Assembly (NCBI GenBank): GCA_016199065.1
Contig: JACQHK010000033.1
Span: 1-41,485 of the forward strand
DNA from: Candidatus Microgenomates bacterium
GTDB taxonomy: Bacteria > Patescibacteriota > Microgenomatia > JACPZF01
DNA length: 41,485 bases
Reading direction: 5' to 3'
Each line of letters begins with the position of its first letter. The first letter of the stretch is position 1. Made by a program: the position numbers and the translations under genes. Under the pieces are notes generated by a model, which saw only the letters and a list, made by a program, of their open reading frames with translations, was not told where the DNA came from and made no database searches. This document shows, one piece after another, positions 1-8,590 of the stretch.

Positions 1-152
1 GAAGCGACATAAGTTTTAAGATCCTTATTTGTAAAAAAGAAAAAGATAGTTAATCCGATAAATAACATGAGAAGCAGGCTAAGAAAAAAATCAACCCAAA
101 GCGGATGACTACCCTTGCTGGAAGATTTTTTCTTAATGGGGAGAGTGGGCAT
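1..152 (-). CDS. Partial membrane-protein N-terminus (runs off window start)
   Basis: Reverse-strand ATG at 152 gives MPTLPIKKKSSSKGSHPLWVDFFLSLLLMLFIGLTIFFFFTNKDLKTYVA..., a basic N-terminus plus one TM helix, open to the window edge. Confidence 0.6.
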   Translation of the reverse strand, partial: MPTLPIKKKSSSKGSHPLWVDFFLSLLLMLFIGLTIFFFFTNKDLKTYVA

Positions 153-172
153 AGATATAATATAATAGGTGA

Positions 173-439
173 ATGTCGATAAAATCAATCCTGGGGTTTT
201 TGCAGGAACTAAAGAGTAAATTAATAATAATTAAATTAATCTTCGACCGCCGTACTCCACTGATAACCAAAGTGCTTTTTTTGTTGGCAATGATTTATTT
301 TCTCTTGCCAATTGATTTTTTCCCGGACGTTTCTTTGATCACAGGATTAATCGACGATTTTATAATAGTTCCTTTATTGATATATTTAGGATATAAATTA
401 ATTCCGGATAAAGTTAAAAAGGATTATGAAAATCATTAG
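173..439 (+). CDS. YkvA/DUF1232-like small membrane protein
   Basis: 88 aa; DRRTPLITKVLFLLAMIYFLLPIDFFPDVSLITGLIDDFIIVPLLIYLG matches the DUF1232 pattern (YxxxPiDlxPDxxxxxGxiDD). Confidence 0.8.
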   Translation: MSIKSILGFLQELKSKLIIIKLIFDRRTPLITKVLFLLAMIYFLLPIDFFPDVSLITGLIDDFIIVPLLIYLGYKLIPDKVKKDYENH

Positions 440-806
440 ATTTAAAGATTTGCAATATACACCAGCCTCTCACGAGGACTTGGTCAACCCTGGTGTCTGG
501 AAAAAAATTCTTTTGCACAAAAATGATTTATCCGCCGGTTTTGTACAGATGATAAACTGGGCTAAATTACCGGCTGGTAACTCGTTTGCCCATCATTACC
601 ACGAAGATATGGAAGAAATTTTTGTCATCATGAAAGGTAAAACTAAAATTACGATTGGTAAAGAAAACGCAATTTTACAAACCGGCGACACAGTGGTTAT
701 TCCCATGGGTCAGGTGCATACCATGAAAAATATTGGCAAAACAGTAGTTTATTATTTGGTGGTGGGAATAAGTCAGGGTAGGGGCGGAAAAACAATTAAT
801 ATTTAA
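426..806 (+). CDS. Cupin-domain protein
   Basis: 126 aa; cupin motifs HHYHEDMEEIFVIMKGKTKITIG and GDTVVIPMGQVHTMKNIG. Confidence 0.85.
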   Translation: MKIIRFKDLQYTPASHEDLVNPGVWKKILLHKNDLSAGFVQMINWAKLPAGNSFAHHYHEDMEEIFVIMKGKTKITIGKENAILQTGDTVVIPMGQVHTMKNIGKTVVYYLVVGISQGRGGKTINI

Positions 807-807
807 T

Positions 808-2058
808 TTATCTGCCAAAGGCAATCCGGTCTACGACCACATCGTCAGAGTTAATCATCAGCGCCGGTTTTACGATGTATTCGCCAAAGCGATCGTTAAT
901 TTCATCTACGGCCTGACTGACCCTAAGTTTTTTAGAAAATTCCGATTCAAATAACTCAAGTTGCGCAAAATCTCTGGGTTTTAAATTAAAGCAAGAAACT
1001 GCCAGGATAACTATTCCCTTTTGCCCGTTTGGGCCGGTGGTAAGTAGGTCTCCCGGCTGCTCTAAAAAAATTTTTTTGGCAGCAAGATATAAATCCTGGG
1101 TGGTAAAAAGAGAAGAGGGCGTGCTGACCCCTTTGTGCCAATAGGTCCCGTCAACATAAGAACAGGAGAGGTGGATGCCATAGGCAAAATGATTTGAATG
1201 GCGAAGTCTCCTGCCCATTTTTTCGCATAACTTCATAAGAATTTTTTGCAAATTGTCCGGGGTATCTTTTTGTCGGGAAAGGGCATAAGACTGTCCGTAA
1301 CTTCTCCGGGTAAATTCAACGTTGTCAATCTCAAAACCTCTTAGTCTTAAATACCAATAGTAGCCACAGACGCTTTTAAAGACCTGGCGTTCTAATTTCT
1401 GTAATGGGGCATCCAGAAATTCCACGGGAGTATAAATCCCTTGAGCATTAAGCCGCCTTTCGTACCTGACATTAATACCACATAAGTCAATTAATTTAAG
1501 CCTTTGTAACACTGCGCGTACGTTTTGATGAGTAATGAGATCTAAACCGTTAGGTTTGTGCAAGGCTGAGGCGGTTTTAGCTAAAAATTGATTAGGGGCA
1601 ATACCGATGCTACAGGATATCCAATCTCCAATTTCTTTTTTAATTCTTTCCTTTATCTCCAGGGCAATATCTATTAAAGGTCTTTTTAATAAGTGTTCAA
1701 TACTAGAAAAGCGCAAAACAGCCTCATCGATTGATTTAGAGGAAACTTCCGGTGAATAATTTTGTAGCAAAGCGATAAACTTTTCATGTACGACGCGGTA
1801 TTTTTCCGGATCGGGAGTTTTAACAATTAACTTAGGATAGATTTGTTTTGCTTCTTTAACCCTCATTCCCACTTTAATACCTAATTTTTTTGCTTCCCGT
1901 GAAGGAGAAAGAACGCAGCCGTAGGCTTCGTCATAAGCAGCTACTACCAGAGGTCGGCCTCGGGCAGAAAACCAGGCTTGCTGTTCGATAGTGGCAAAAC
2001 ACGAATCAAAATCAACATACATGACTAGTGGTTTTTGTTCGTTAAGAAGCATTTCCAT
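808..2058 (-). CDS. Y-family (DinB/UmuC-like) translesion DNA polymerase
   Basis: 416 aa; MYVDFDSCFATIEQ, SKSIDEAVL, SCSIGIAPNQFLAKTASALHKPNGL motifs. Confidence 0.9.
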   Translation of the reverse strand: MEMLLNEQKPLVMYVDFDSCFATIEQQAWFSARGRPLVVAAYDEAYGCVLSPSREAKKLGIKVGMRVKEAKQIYPKLIVKTPDPEKYRVVHEKFIALLQNYSPEVSSKSIDEAVLRFSSIEHLLKRPLIDIALEIKERIKKEIGDWISCSIGIAPNQFLAKTASALHKPNGLDLITHQNVRAVLQRLKLIDLCGINVRYERRLNAQGIYTPVEFLDAPLQKLERQVFKSVCGYYWYLRLRGFEIDNVEFTRRSYGQSYALSRQKDTPDNLQKILMKLCEKMGRRLRHSNHFAYGIHLSCSYVDGTYWHKGVSTPSSLFTTQDLYLAAKKIFLEQPGDLLTTGPNGQKGIVILAVSCFNLKPRDFAQLELFESEFSKKLRVSQAVDEINDRFGEYIVKPALMINSDDVVVDRIAFGR

Positions 2059-2302
2059 CGCTTATTTTCTCCAACGTCCAGATTAAATTTTGGGCATTAA
2101 ATTTTAAGAGAAAATCAACCGTCTCCGTGGTGGCAGAAAAAATATGAAAAAGGTCCGTACCCTCTCTGACCTGGTGGTGGAAAGCAATTTTTTTAATTTC
2201 ATACACCCTTTCTTGCCATTTAATTTTCCTGGGGGAAAAGGTATTTTTCTTTTGGTCGTAAATTGCTACCACGCTGATTTTGTCCGATACGATGGTTTCC
2301 AT
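2042..2302 (-). CDS. Small protein of SOS cassette, function unknown (possibly DUF6504-like)
   Basis: 86 aa ORF between lexA and the polymerase, overlapping the polymerase start; sequence ISVVAIYDQKKNTFSPRKIKWQERVYEIKKIAFHHQ. Confidence 0.7.
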   Translation of the reverse strand: METIVSDKISVVAIYDQKKNTFSPRKIKWQERVYEIKKIAFHHQVREGTDLFHIFSATTETVDFLLKFNAQNLIWTLEKISDGNAS

Positions 2303-2310
2303 AGTAAAAA

Positions 2311-2883
2311 TTAATGATATTTACGCACAACACCCGTCACTACTCCTCCGACAATAAGTTCTTTCCTGGGAACAAAAGAGGGATATTTAGGGTTGGCAGG
2401 AGAAAGATAAATTTGTCCTTTGTCTTTTTTTAAAAACTTTAACGTCCAGGCACCATCGATGTAAGCTGCCAAAATATCTCCCTCGCGGGGATCTTTGTCT
2501 TTTTCGATGATAACAATGTCTCCTTCGTTGATTCCGGCGTTAATCATGGAATCTCCTGATACTTTCAAAAGAAAAGAACGATTCGGATTTTCTACCAGAT
2601 ATTGTTCGATGGATAAAGAATCGACGTATTGTTCTTCATTTCCTTCGGGATAACCGGCTTTGATCGGTCCTAAAAAGGGCAGTGTGATAAAAAGTGTTTT
2701 AGGAACAATTTTCCCCGAAGAGTCTTTTTCCAGAAAACCATTCTTAATTAGTTGTTTTACCAAGTATTGACTGGAAGCAGTGGTGGCATAATTAAATAAT
2801 TGACAGATCTCTCTCTGGGTAGGCATTCTCTTTTGCGTGAGAAAAAATTTCTTAATTTTAGAAAAAGCTAACGGCAAGTTCAT
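2311..2883 (-). CDS. lexA: LexA/UmuD-like S24 repressor-autopeptidase
   Basis: 190 aa; N-terminal winged HTH (MPTQREICQLFNYATTASSQYLVKQLIKNGFLEKD), AG cleavage region (IKAGYPEG), catalytic Ser (VSGDSMINAGI) and Lys (WTLKFLKK). Confidence 0.9.
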   Translation of the reverse strand: MNLPLAFSKIKKFFLTQKRMPTQREICQLFNYATTASSQYLVKQLIKNGFLEKDSSGKIVPKTLFITLPFLGPIKAGYPEGNEEQYVDSLSIEQYLVENPNRSFLLKVSGDSMINAGINEGDIVIIEKDKDPREGDILAAYIDGAWTLKFLKKDKGQIYLSPANPKYPSFVPRKELIVGGVVTGVVRKYH

Positions 2884-2895
2884 ACCTCTAAAATA

Positions 2896-2913
2896 ATAGT
2901 ACGTTTGTACTAT
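2896..2913. promoter_or_regulatory. Putative LexA operator (SOS box)
   Basis: Perfect inverted repeat ATAGTAC-GTTT-GTACTAT located 12 bp upstream of the lexA start codon (minus strand). Confidence 0.7.
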
Positions 2914-2935
2914 GTCAAGAGCATAAACTATATCA

Positions 2936-3040
2936 TATACTTCGATAACTCAGGTTTGTAACCTGAGTTACTCAGTATAAACCCATCTAATCCGCTTTTT
3001 CGCTCTGACGAGCTGCAAACCGGAGTAAGATGAGTATATA
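2936..3040 (-). repeat. Dispersed inverted-repeat element, copy A
   Basis: Reverse complement TATATACTCATCTTACTCCGGTTTGCAGCTCGTCAGAGCGAAAAAGCGGATTAGATGGGTTTAT...GAGTTATCGAAGTATA matches copy B (17763-17871). Confidence 0.8.
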
Positions 3041-3108
3041 AGACTAATATGACAGATAAGACAGATACCTGATTGAAATTCTTTTACGGTTGAGGCATTA
3101 TTCTAGAT

Positions 3109-3816
3109 ATGGAAAAAGTATTTGACCTTTCGCTTAATGTTTTCTTTGCTGTGATAGCCATTACTTGGTGGGTTTTATTGGTTATTCTGTCGCTACCCTT
3201 TTTCATTTTAGGTCTTCTCTATAACCCCAGGCCGTTTCGCAAAATATATGAACAAATTCACGCCAAACGTTTACGCAAAATTTTTTATACTCCCGTCAGA
3301 GGATTAGACGAGTATCTTAAACCAGGATTGAAAGTGTTAGATTTAGGATCGGGTACAGGATTGCGTGCCGAGGAGATTGCCAATTACTATAAAGTTAAGG
3401 TTACTTTATGTGATATTGATGACTTTAATAGAACTAACTTGCCCCTAAAAATTTTTGACGGTAAAAACTTGCCATTTCCTGACAAATCATTTGACGTGGT
3501 GTTAATTTCTTTTGTTTTACACCACACTGACCATCCCGTGGAACTGTTAAAAGAGGCAAAGAGAGTAGCGGTAAAAAATGTCATTATTTACGAAGATAAT
3601 AAAAAAGATATGGCCTCAGATTTTTTTACTATGATGCATGGTCGTTCTTACAATTGGTTTCATAAAATCAAATCAAGTTGCACTTTTTACTCCAAAGAAG
3701 AGTGGGAAAGAATCTTTGCTAAACTCGGTTATAAAATCGTAGTTAGTTTAACCCGTTGGCGTTCCGACTCCTTAACTTACCCCGTTAAAGAATGCCTCTT
3801 TATCCTGGCTAATTGA
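3109..3816 (+). CDS. Class I SAM-dependent methyltransferase with N-terminal TM segment
   Basis: 235 aa; VLDLGSGTGLRAEEI motif I, FDVVLISFVLHH, hydrophobic N-terminus. Confidence 0.85.
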   Translation: MEKVFDLSLNVFFAVIAITWWVLLVILSLPFFILGLLYNPRPFRKIYEQIHAKRLRKIFYTPVRGLDEYLKPGLKVLDLGSGTGLRAEEIANYYKVKVTLCDIDDFNRTNLPLKIFDGKNLPFPDKSFDVVLISFVLHHTDHPVELLKEAKRVAVKNVIIYEDNKKDMASDFFTMMHGRSYNWFHKIKSSCTFYSKEEWERIFAKLGYKIVVSLTRWRSDSLTYPVKECLFILAN

Positions 3817-3833
3817 CCAATTCTATCCTATAG

Positions 3834-3864
3834 TTGACAAATCAAACCATTTAGTTTTAGAATA
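3834..3864 (+). promoter_or_regulatory. Candidate sigma70-type promoter
   Basis: TTGACA, an 18-nt spacer and TAGAAT, followed 8 nt later by an ATG (3872); approximate coordinates. Confidence 0.5.
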
Positions 3865-3871
3865 GTCCTCT

Positions 3872-4174
3872 ATGACAGCAAGAGTAGAAAGAGGGCTTAC
3901 AATAAAAGCTTTAAAAGAAGATTAGAGATTGTCTGCTGCTGGTTGGGTGAGAGCCGAAATTAAGCGGACCGGTACTTCTCAGGAATTTGGTGATACATTA
4001 GGACGGTATGATCGATTATTGAACAAAGCAAGGGATGGACATTTGGGTCCGCGAAACCTTCAGTTACTTCAGGATTTAAAATTACAACTTGAAAAAACTT
4101 TTGGTGTACAGAGTGCACTCGATGTCTATCGTGACTGGTCTAACGCTGCTCTTTTAAGAAGACAATCCAGGTAA
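3872..4174 (+). pseudogene. Small hypothetical gene interrupted by in-frame TAG (MTARVERGLTIKALKED*RLSAAGWVRAEIKRTG...)
   Basis: ATG at 3872 and the ORF-track ORF 3929-4174 are in the same frame, separated by a single TAG at 3923-3925. Confidence 0.45.
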
Positions 4175-4259
4175 ATTTTTCTCCAAATTTCTTCATAAGA
4201 AAGGGTGCAATTTATGACAATCTACGATGATTCCTCAGATAATATGGTGAATATAAGGT

Positions 4260-4655
4260 ATGGCGAAAGAATTTGAACATATTATGGTGGGAGGATCAGA
4301 CAATACCGAATTAACAAGCTATGCAAGGGAGGTAGAGTTGGGCGGTGGAATATCAGAAGCTCACTGGTCTGGAGTTAGAGATAAAATTTATTGGTCACGG
4401 CCAAAAACCGTGAGAATAGAAGGCTCCCGAACTGATAATTGTGTGCCTTATGCTATTAAGGCGGCTTTGGAAGTTGGGGTAGAACAAGTTACGGTTGGTT
4501 TAAGAAAATGCAGAAATGATGCCAGGGATTGGGGTGATAATAGTAATTTAGGATTAAGAAAGAGACAGATAGAAGATGTTTTAGGACCGTTAAAAGAAGA
4601 TCCCAGAATTAATTTCGATCCGGAAATCATACCAGACGAGTTTGAGGAATATTAA
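4260..4655 (+). CDS. Hypothetical protein
   Basis: 131 aa ORF with coding-like composition; no family recognised. Confidence 0.6.
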   Translation: MAKEFEHIMVGGSDNTELTSYAREVELGGGISEAHWSGVRDKIYWSRPKTVRIEGSRTDNCVPYAIKAALEVGVEQVTVGLRKCRNDARDWGDNSNLGLRKRQIEDVLGPLKEDPRINFDPEIIPDEFEEY

Positions 4656-4709
4656 TAGTTTTTACCCTCCATCTTGTATTTAAGCAGTTTTTTGTTATAC
4701 TTTGACGAT

Positions 4710-5402
4710 ATGCCAGCACGTAAGAAAAAATCAACAGCCAGAAGAAGTGGTAGAAGCTCTCTTCCGGTTCAAAACGAATCAGATCAAGATTTACAGCCTG
4801 CAACTTCAGAAACCACAGACACCGGTTCTTCCGTATTTTCCGGAAAGATGATAGTTTTTTTGGCAGTCATCGTGATTCTTCTGGGGTTGGTTATTTTTAA
4901 AAAAGAATGGTTCGTGGCTGCAGTAGTTGATAATAAACCAATCACCACCTGGGAATTAAATTCCGTTTTACAAAGAAGATTTGGAGCAAGAATTTTAGAT
5001 CAGATGATTGATGAGATTTTAATTTTGCAGGAGGCAGAGAAACAAGGAATCAGTGTCTCGGATGCTGAAGTTGAAGAGAAAGTTAAAACCGTTGAGAGTC
5101 AGGTAGGGGGACGGGAAGCGCTTCTGAAATTTCTGGATTTGCAGGGAATGACCGAGCAGGATTTAAGAAAACAGCTAATGATTAAGGCTTTAGTTGATCA
5201 AATTCTCGTCAAGAACGTCAAAATTACCGACCAGGAAATTGCCGATTTTTTGAGCAAAAACCAGGAAACCCTGCCGGCAACAGATGCCGCCACTCAAAAG
5301 AAGTTTGTTGAGGAAGCCATCAAAGAACAAAAAGTAGCTGAAGAATTTCAGAAGTGGTACGAGGGATTGAAAAACAAATCCAAAATCTACAGGTTCTACT
5401 AA
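4710..5402 (+). CDS. SurA N-terminal-domain-like membrane-anchored chaperone (no PPIase domain seen)
   Basis: Likely start ATG 4710 inside ORF 4674-5402; Lys/Arg-rich N-terminus, one TM, then KPITTWELNSVLQRRFGARILDQMIDEILILQEAEKQGISVSDAEVEEKV typical of SurA_N. Confidence 0.75.
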   Translation: MPARKKKSTARRSGRSSLPVQNESDQDLQPATSETTDTGSSVFSGKMIVFLAVIVILLGLVIFKKEWFVAAVVDNKPITTWELNSVLQRRFGARILDQMIDEILILQEAEKQGISVSDAEVEEKVKTVESQVGGREALLKFLDLQGMTEQDLRKQLMIKALVDQILVKNVKITDQEIADFLSKNQETLPATDAATQKKFVEEAIKEQKVAEEFQKWYEGLKNKSKIYRFY

Positions 5403-5464
5403 TTCTTTTTCCACCGCCAACGTGTTTTCTTTAGAAATAATCATTGATAGATCAAATGTCAAAA

Positions 5465-5522
5465 CGCCCGCCTACCGGCAGGCAGGCAAAACTCAAAAGT
5501 ACCCGTCTGCGCAGGCAGGCAA
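5465..5522. repeat. GC-rich palindromic intergenic repeat words
   Basis: CGCCCGCCTACCGGCAGGCAGGC and CTGCGCAGGCAGGC within AT-rich DNA; the word CTGCGCAGGCAGG recurs at 17898-17910. Confidence 0.55.
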
Positions 5523-5664
5523 GTCAAAACAAAAAACTTTTAACTTTTTAGTATAGTTTTGACCTTTGACTTTTGATCTTTGAGTTAAGTTTTTCTATAA
5601 AGATGACATAAGTTTCTGTGTTACAATTAATTATTAACTCGATTCAAAAACTAAAGTAAATTTT

Positions 5665-6471
5665 ATGAAAAAATACAAACAAAATCCGGCCACTTTTCAA
5701 ATGACTGTTCCTACTAAGAACAACAAAAGTTTGCAAAAAGTGTTGCAGTTAGTAAATAAAGACATCGAATTAAAAACTCTGTGGCAGGTTATGAACGTGA
5801 ACGCGATTGACCGGTTGGGAATGCCCGATCACGGTATCGTTCATTTTCAAATCGTGGCTAATATCGGCTTAAAACTGTTAAGAATGTTAATCGATGCCAA
5901 GATAGAACCTTCGGTCGTCAAAAATTTTCAACTGACTAACGATGACGCTGAAGTGGTAGTTTTTTTGGGTTGTATCATGCACGATTTAGGAATGTCAGTC
6001 CACAGACAAAATCACGAAGAATTCAGTCTGTTTTTGGCTCATCACAAAGCTCAGGAGTTATTATCTTTTTATCCCTTAGGGAAAAGAACCATTCTGGTCT
6101 CGGAAGTGCTGCATAGCATCATTTCTCACCGCAGCGACGGTAAGCCATTAACTATCGAAGCAGGAGTGGTAAGAGTAGCTGATGCCTTGGACATGACCGA
6201 AGGCCGATCACGTATCCCTTTCGAAGCCGGTAAGGTCAATATTTATTCACTCTCAGCACTGGCTGTAGAAGAAATAGAAATTCTCAAAGGTGAAGTAAAA
6301 CCGATCAAGATTAAAATAAAAATGTCCAATTCCGCAGGAATTTTTCAGGTTGATGAACTTTTGAAAGAGAAACTGCGTGGTTCAGGAATAGAACATTACG
6401 TTGAGGTGGTGGCAGAAATTGAAGGCGCGACAGAGCGAAAACTTCTTCTTCACGAATTTACTATTGATTAA
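5665..6471 (+). CDS. HD-domain phosphohydrolase
   Basis: 268 aa; DHGIVHF..., CIMHDLGMSVHRQNHEEFS, VVRVADALDMTEGRSR. Confidence 0.8.
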   Translation: MKKYKQNPATFQMTVPTKNNKSLQKVLQLVNKDIELKTLWQVMNVNAIDRLGMPDHGIVHFQIVANIGLKLLRMLIDAKIEPSVVKNFQLTNDDAEVVVFLGCIMHDLGMSVHRQNHEEFSLFLAHHKAQELLSFYPLGKRTILVSEVLHSIISHRSDGKPLTIEAGVVRVADALDMTEGRSRIPFEAGKVNIYSLSALAVEEIEILKGEVKPIKIKIKMSNSAGIFQVDELLKEKLRGSGIEHYVEVVAEIEGATERKLLLHEFTID

Positions 6472-6477
6472 CTGCCC

Positions 6478-7140
6478 ATGAGTTTAAAGATTAGAGCCTA
6501 TTTGTTGGCCGGCGGTAGTTTGGTTTTTTTTCTTTTTGCGCTTTTTTCCTATGCCGTAAAAAAGAAATTATTAAACCAAATAGATTTTGATACTACGGTA
6601 AGATTGCAGGATAACATCAGTCGTCGTGTTGATACACCATTTTCCCTTTTTTCCCTTTTTGGATCTTTTGAAGTAACAACAGTCATTATTGTCTTACTGG
6701 GAATTTTTTTCCTCATTAAATTCCGTAAGTTGTATTTCGGCTTAGGATTTTTCTTCGTGGCAATTTTTATCGAACTGTTGGGCAAACTTTTTGTTCACCA
6801 TCCTTCGCCACCCTTTTTTATGTTGAGATTCAATTTGGGCTTTAACTTTCCCCAACACTATGTTCATACACAATATTCTTATCCATCGGGCCATATGTTG
6901 CGTACTGCGTTTTTGGCGACTTTTTTTATCTTTTTTTTACTCAGAAAATTGCCGCTTACCAAGTTAAAATGGATAATTTTAACTTTCATTATGGGTTTTT
7001 CGGGAATAATGTTTGTCAGTCGGGTTTATTTGGCTGAGCATTGGCTTTCTGATGTCTTTGGCGGAGCCTTACTAGGAGTGTCTTTTGCTCTTTTGTCACT
7101 AGCACTCTTTCCGTCAGGCCATAAAAAACTTCCGCTTTAA
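6478..7140 (+). CDS. PAP2-family phosphatase (multi-TM)
   Basis: 220 aa; SYPSGHMLRTAF and SRVYLAEHWLSDVFGGALLG motifs. Confidence 0.85.
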   Translation: MSLKIRAYLLAGGSLVFFLFALFSYAVKKKLLNQIDFDTTVRLQDNISRRVDTPFSLFSLFGSFEVTTVIIVLLGIFFLIKFRKLYFGLGFFFVAIFIELLGKLFVHHPSPPFFMLRFNLGFNFPQHYVHTQYSYPSGHMLRTAFLATFFIFFLLRKLPLTKLKWIILTFIMGFSGIMFVSRVYLAEHWLSDVFGGALLGVSFALLSLALFPSGHKKLPL

Positions 7141-7232
7141 TCTCATTTATTGCGCAACTCTAAAAAATTCTGTTATGCTAAAGCAGACCTTGTTCCACCT
7201 TCGGCGGATTGAATCTATTAGGTTATAAAGAT

Positions 7233-7254
7233 TCTCCTAACTAAAGTTAGGAGA
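7233..7254 (+). promoter_or_regulatory. Hairpin overlapping the Shine-Dalgarno of the NRAMP gene
   Basis: TCTCCTAAC-TAAA-GTTAGGAGA, perfect 9-bp stem; the 3' arm contains AGGAGA 11 nt before ATG 7266. Confidence 0.55.
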
Positions 7255-7265
7255 GTTTCAATAAA

Positions 7266-8543
7266 ATGAAGTTTTCTAAAGACTCTCTAAAGAAATTTTT
7301 AAAAGTTTTGGGTCCGGGTTTTATCACCGGTGCTTCTGACGATGATCCGTCGGGAATTGCGACTTATTCTCAAACCGGCGCCCGGTTTGGGTACGGACAA
7401 CTTTGGCTAGCTTCTTTTTCCTTTCCTTTCCAAGCTGTAATTCAGGAAATCTGCGGCAGAATAGGCATGGTGACAGGTAAAGGACTGGCCGGTGTCATCA
7501 GAAAAAATTACGCAGGTCGCGTATTATACATCGCGGTATTTTTACTCTTGGTTGCCAATACGATCAATATTGGTGCTGATTTAGGAGCAATGGCTTCAGC
7601 AGGACAACTCGTTTTGCGTTTGCCCTTTACGATTTTGCTTTTATTCATGACTGTTGCCACGCTGGTTTTGGAAGTCTTTGTTTCTTATAAAGTTTATGCC
7701 AAGTTTTTAAAATATCTGACCTTTGCTCTTTTGGCCTATCTGGTTACCGCGTTTATCGTTAAGCAGGATTGGGGAAAAATCTTCCAGGCAACTTTCATTC
7801 CCACTTTTTCTTTTAATAAAGAGTATTTAATGAACATCGTGGCAGTTTTAGGTACGACTATTTCGCCATACCTTTTTTTCTGGCAAGCAGGTGAGGAAGT
7901 AGAAGAGGAAGTGGCAAACAAAAAATTGCAACAAATGGGAACAGGAATACCGCAGATAACCAAGCGCGATATTAGGACAATGAGGTTAGATACGGTGGCA
8001 GGTATGTTTTTTTCCAATTTAGTGATGTGGTTTATTATCATTACCGCCGGTTCAACTCTTTTTACCGGCAACCCGGTTAATATTCAAACAGCAGATCAGG
8101 CGGCTCTTGCTTTAAAACCACTGGCAGGCGATTTTGCTTTTATTCTCTTTGCCATAGGAATCATTGGTACGGGTTTTCTTGCTGTACCAATACTTGCCGG
8201 ATCTGCTTCATACGCTTTTTCTGAAGCCTTCGGCTGGAAAGAAGGCCTGTATCGGAAATTTACTCAAGCACATGGTTTTTACGCAGTGATTATAGTTGCT
8301 ACCTTAATCGGTTTGCTGGTAAATTTTACTCCGATAAAACCGTTTCAAATGCTCTATTACACGGCAATAATCAACGGGATATGTGCACCGCCTTTAATGG
8401 TCTTAATTATGCTTATCGGAAATAATCAAAAGATTATGGGTAATTACGTTAATTCATTTCTCTCAAACCTTTTTGGATGGACAATTACTGTTATTATGAC
8501 ACTCGCTGCATTGGCACTTCTTTATACCCTTATTTTCTCCTGA
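7266..8543 (+). CDS. NRAMP-family divalent metal (Mn/Fe) transporter-like protein
   Basis: 425 aa; [33 protein letters not shown] and about 11 TM segments. Confidence 0.85.
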   Translation: MKFSKDSLKKFLKVLGPGFITGASDDDPSGIATYSQTGARFGYGQLWLASFSFPFQAVIQEICGRIGMVTGKGLAGVIRKNYAGRVLYIAVFLLLVANTINIGADLGAMASAGQLVLRLPFTILLLFMTVATLVLEVFVSYKVYAKFLKYLTFALLAYLVTAFIVKQDWGKIFQATFIPTFSFNKEYLMNIVAVLGTTISPYLFFWQAGEEVEEEVANKKLQQMGTGIPQITKRDIRTMRLDTVAGMFFSNLVMWFIIITAGSTLFTGNPVNIQTADQAALALKPLAGDFAFILFAIGIIGTGFLAVPILAGSASYAFSEAFGWKEGLYRKFTQAHGFYAVIIVATLIGLLVNFTPIKPFQMLYYTAIINGICAPPLMVLIMLIGNNQKIMGNYVNSFLSNLFGWTITVIMTLAALALLYTLIFS

Positions 8544-8590
8544 CTATATTAGTTTGCGAAAAGGGATCGGTAAAGTTAAAATCGCCTTAG

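Noticed and set aside
3387-3584. Minus-strand ORF opposite the methyltransferase (and similar antisense ORFs such as 4448-4630, 7736-8071, 11364-11693, 32002-32310, 40449-40661)
   Set aside because: They overlap well-supported plus-strand genes with clear family motifs, and their translations show no recognisable domain; shadow ORFs.
5190-5462. Minus-strand 90-aa ORF over the end of the SurA-like gene
   Set aside because: Antisense to the SurA-like coding region with no signal of its own.
5665-6471. HD-domain protein considered as a CRISPR Cas3-type or anti-phage nucleotide hydrolase
   Set aside because: No helicase domain or defence genes nearby; a generic HD phosphohydrolase is the simplest reading.
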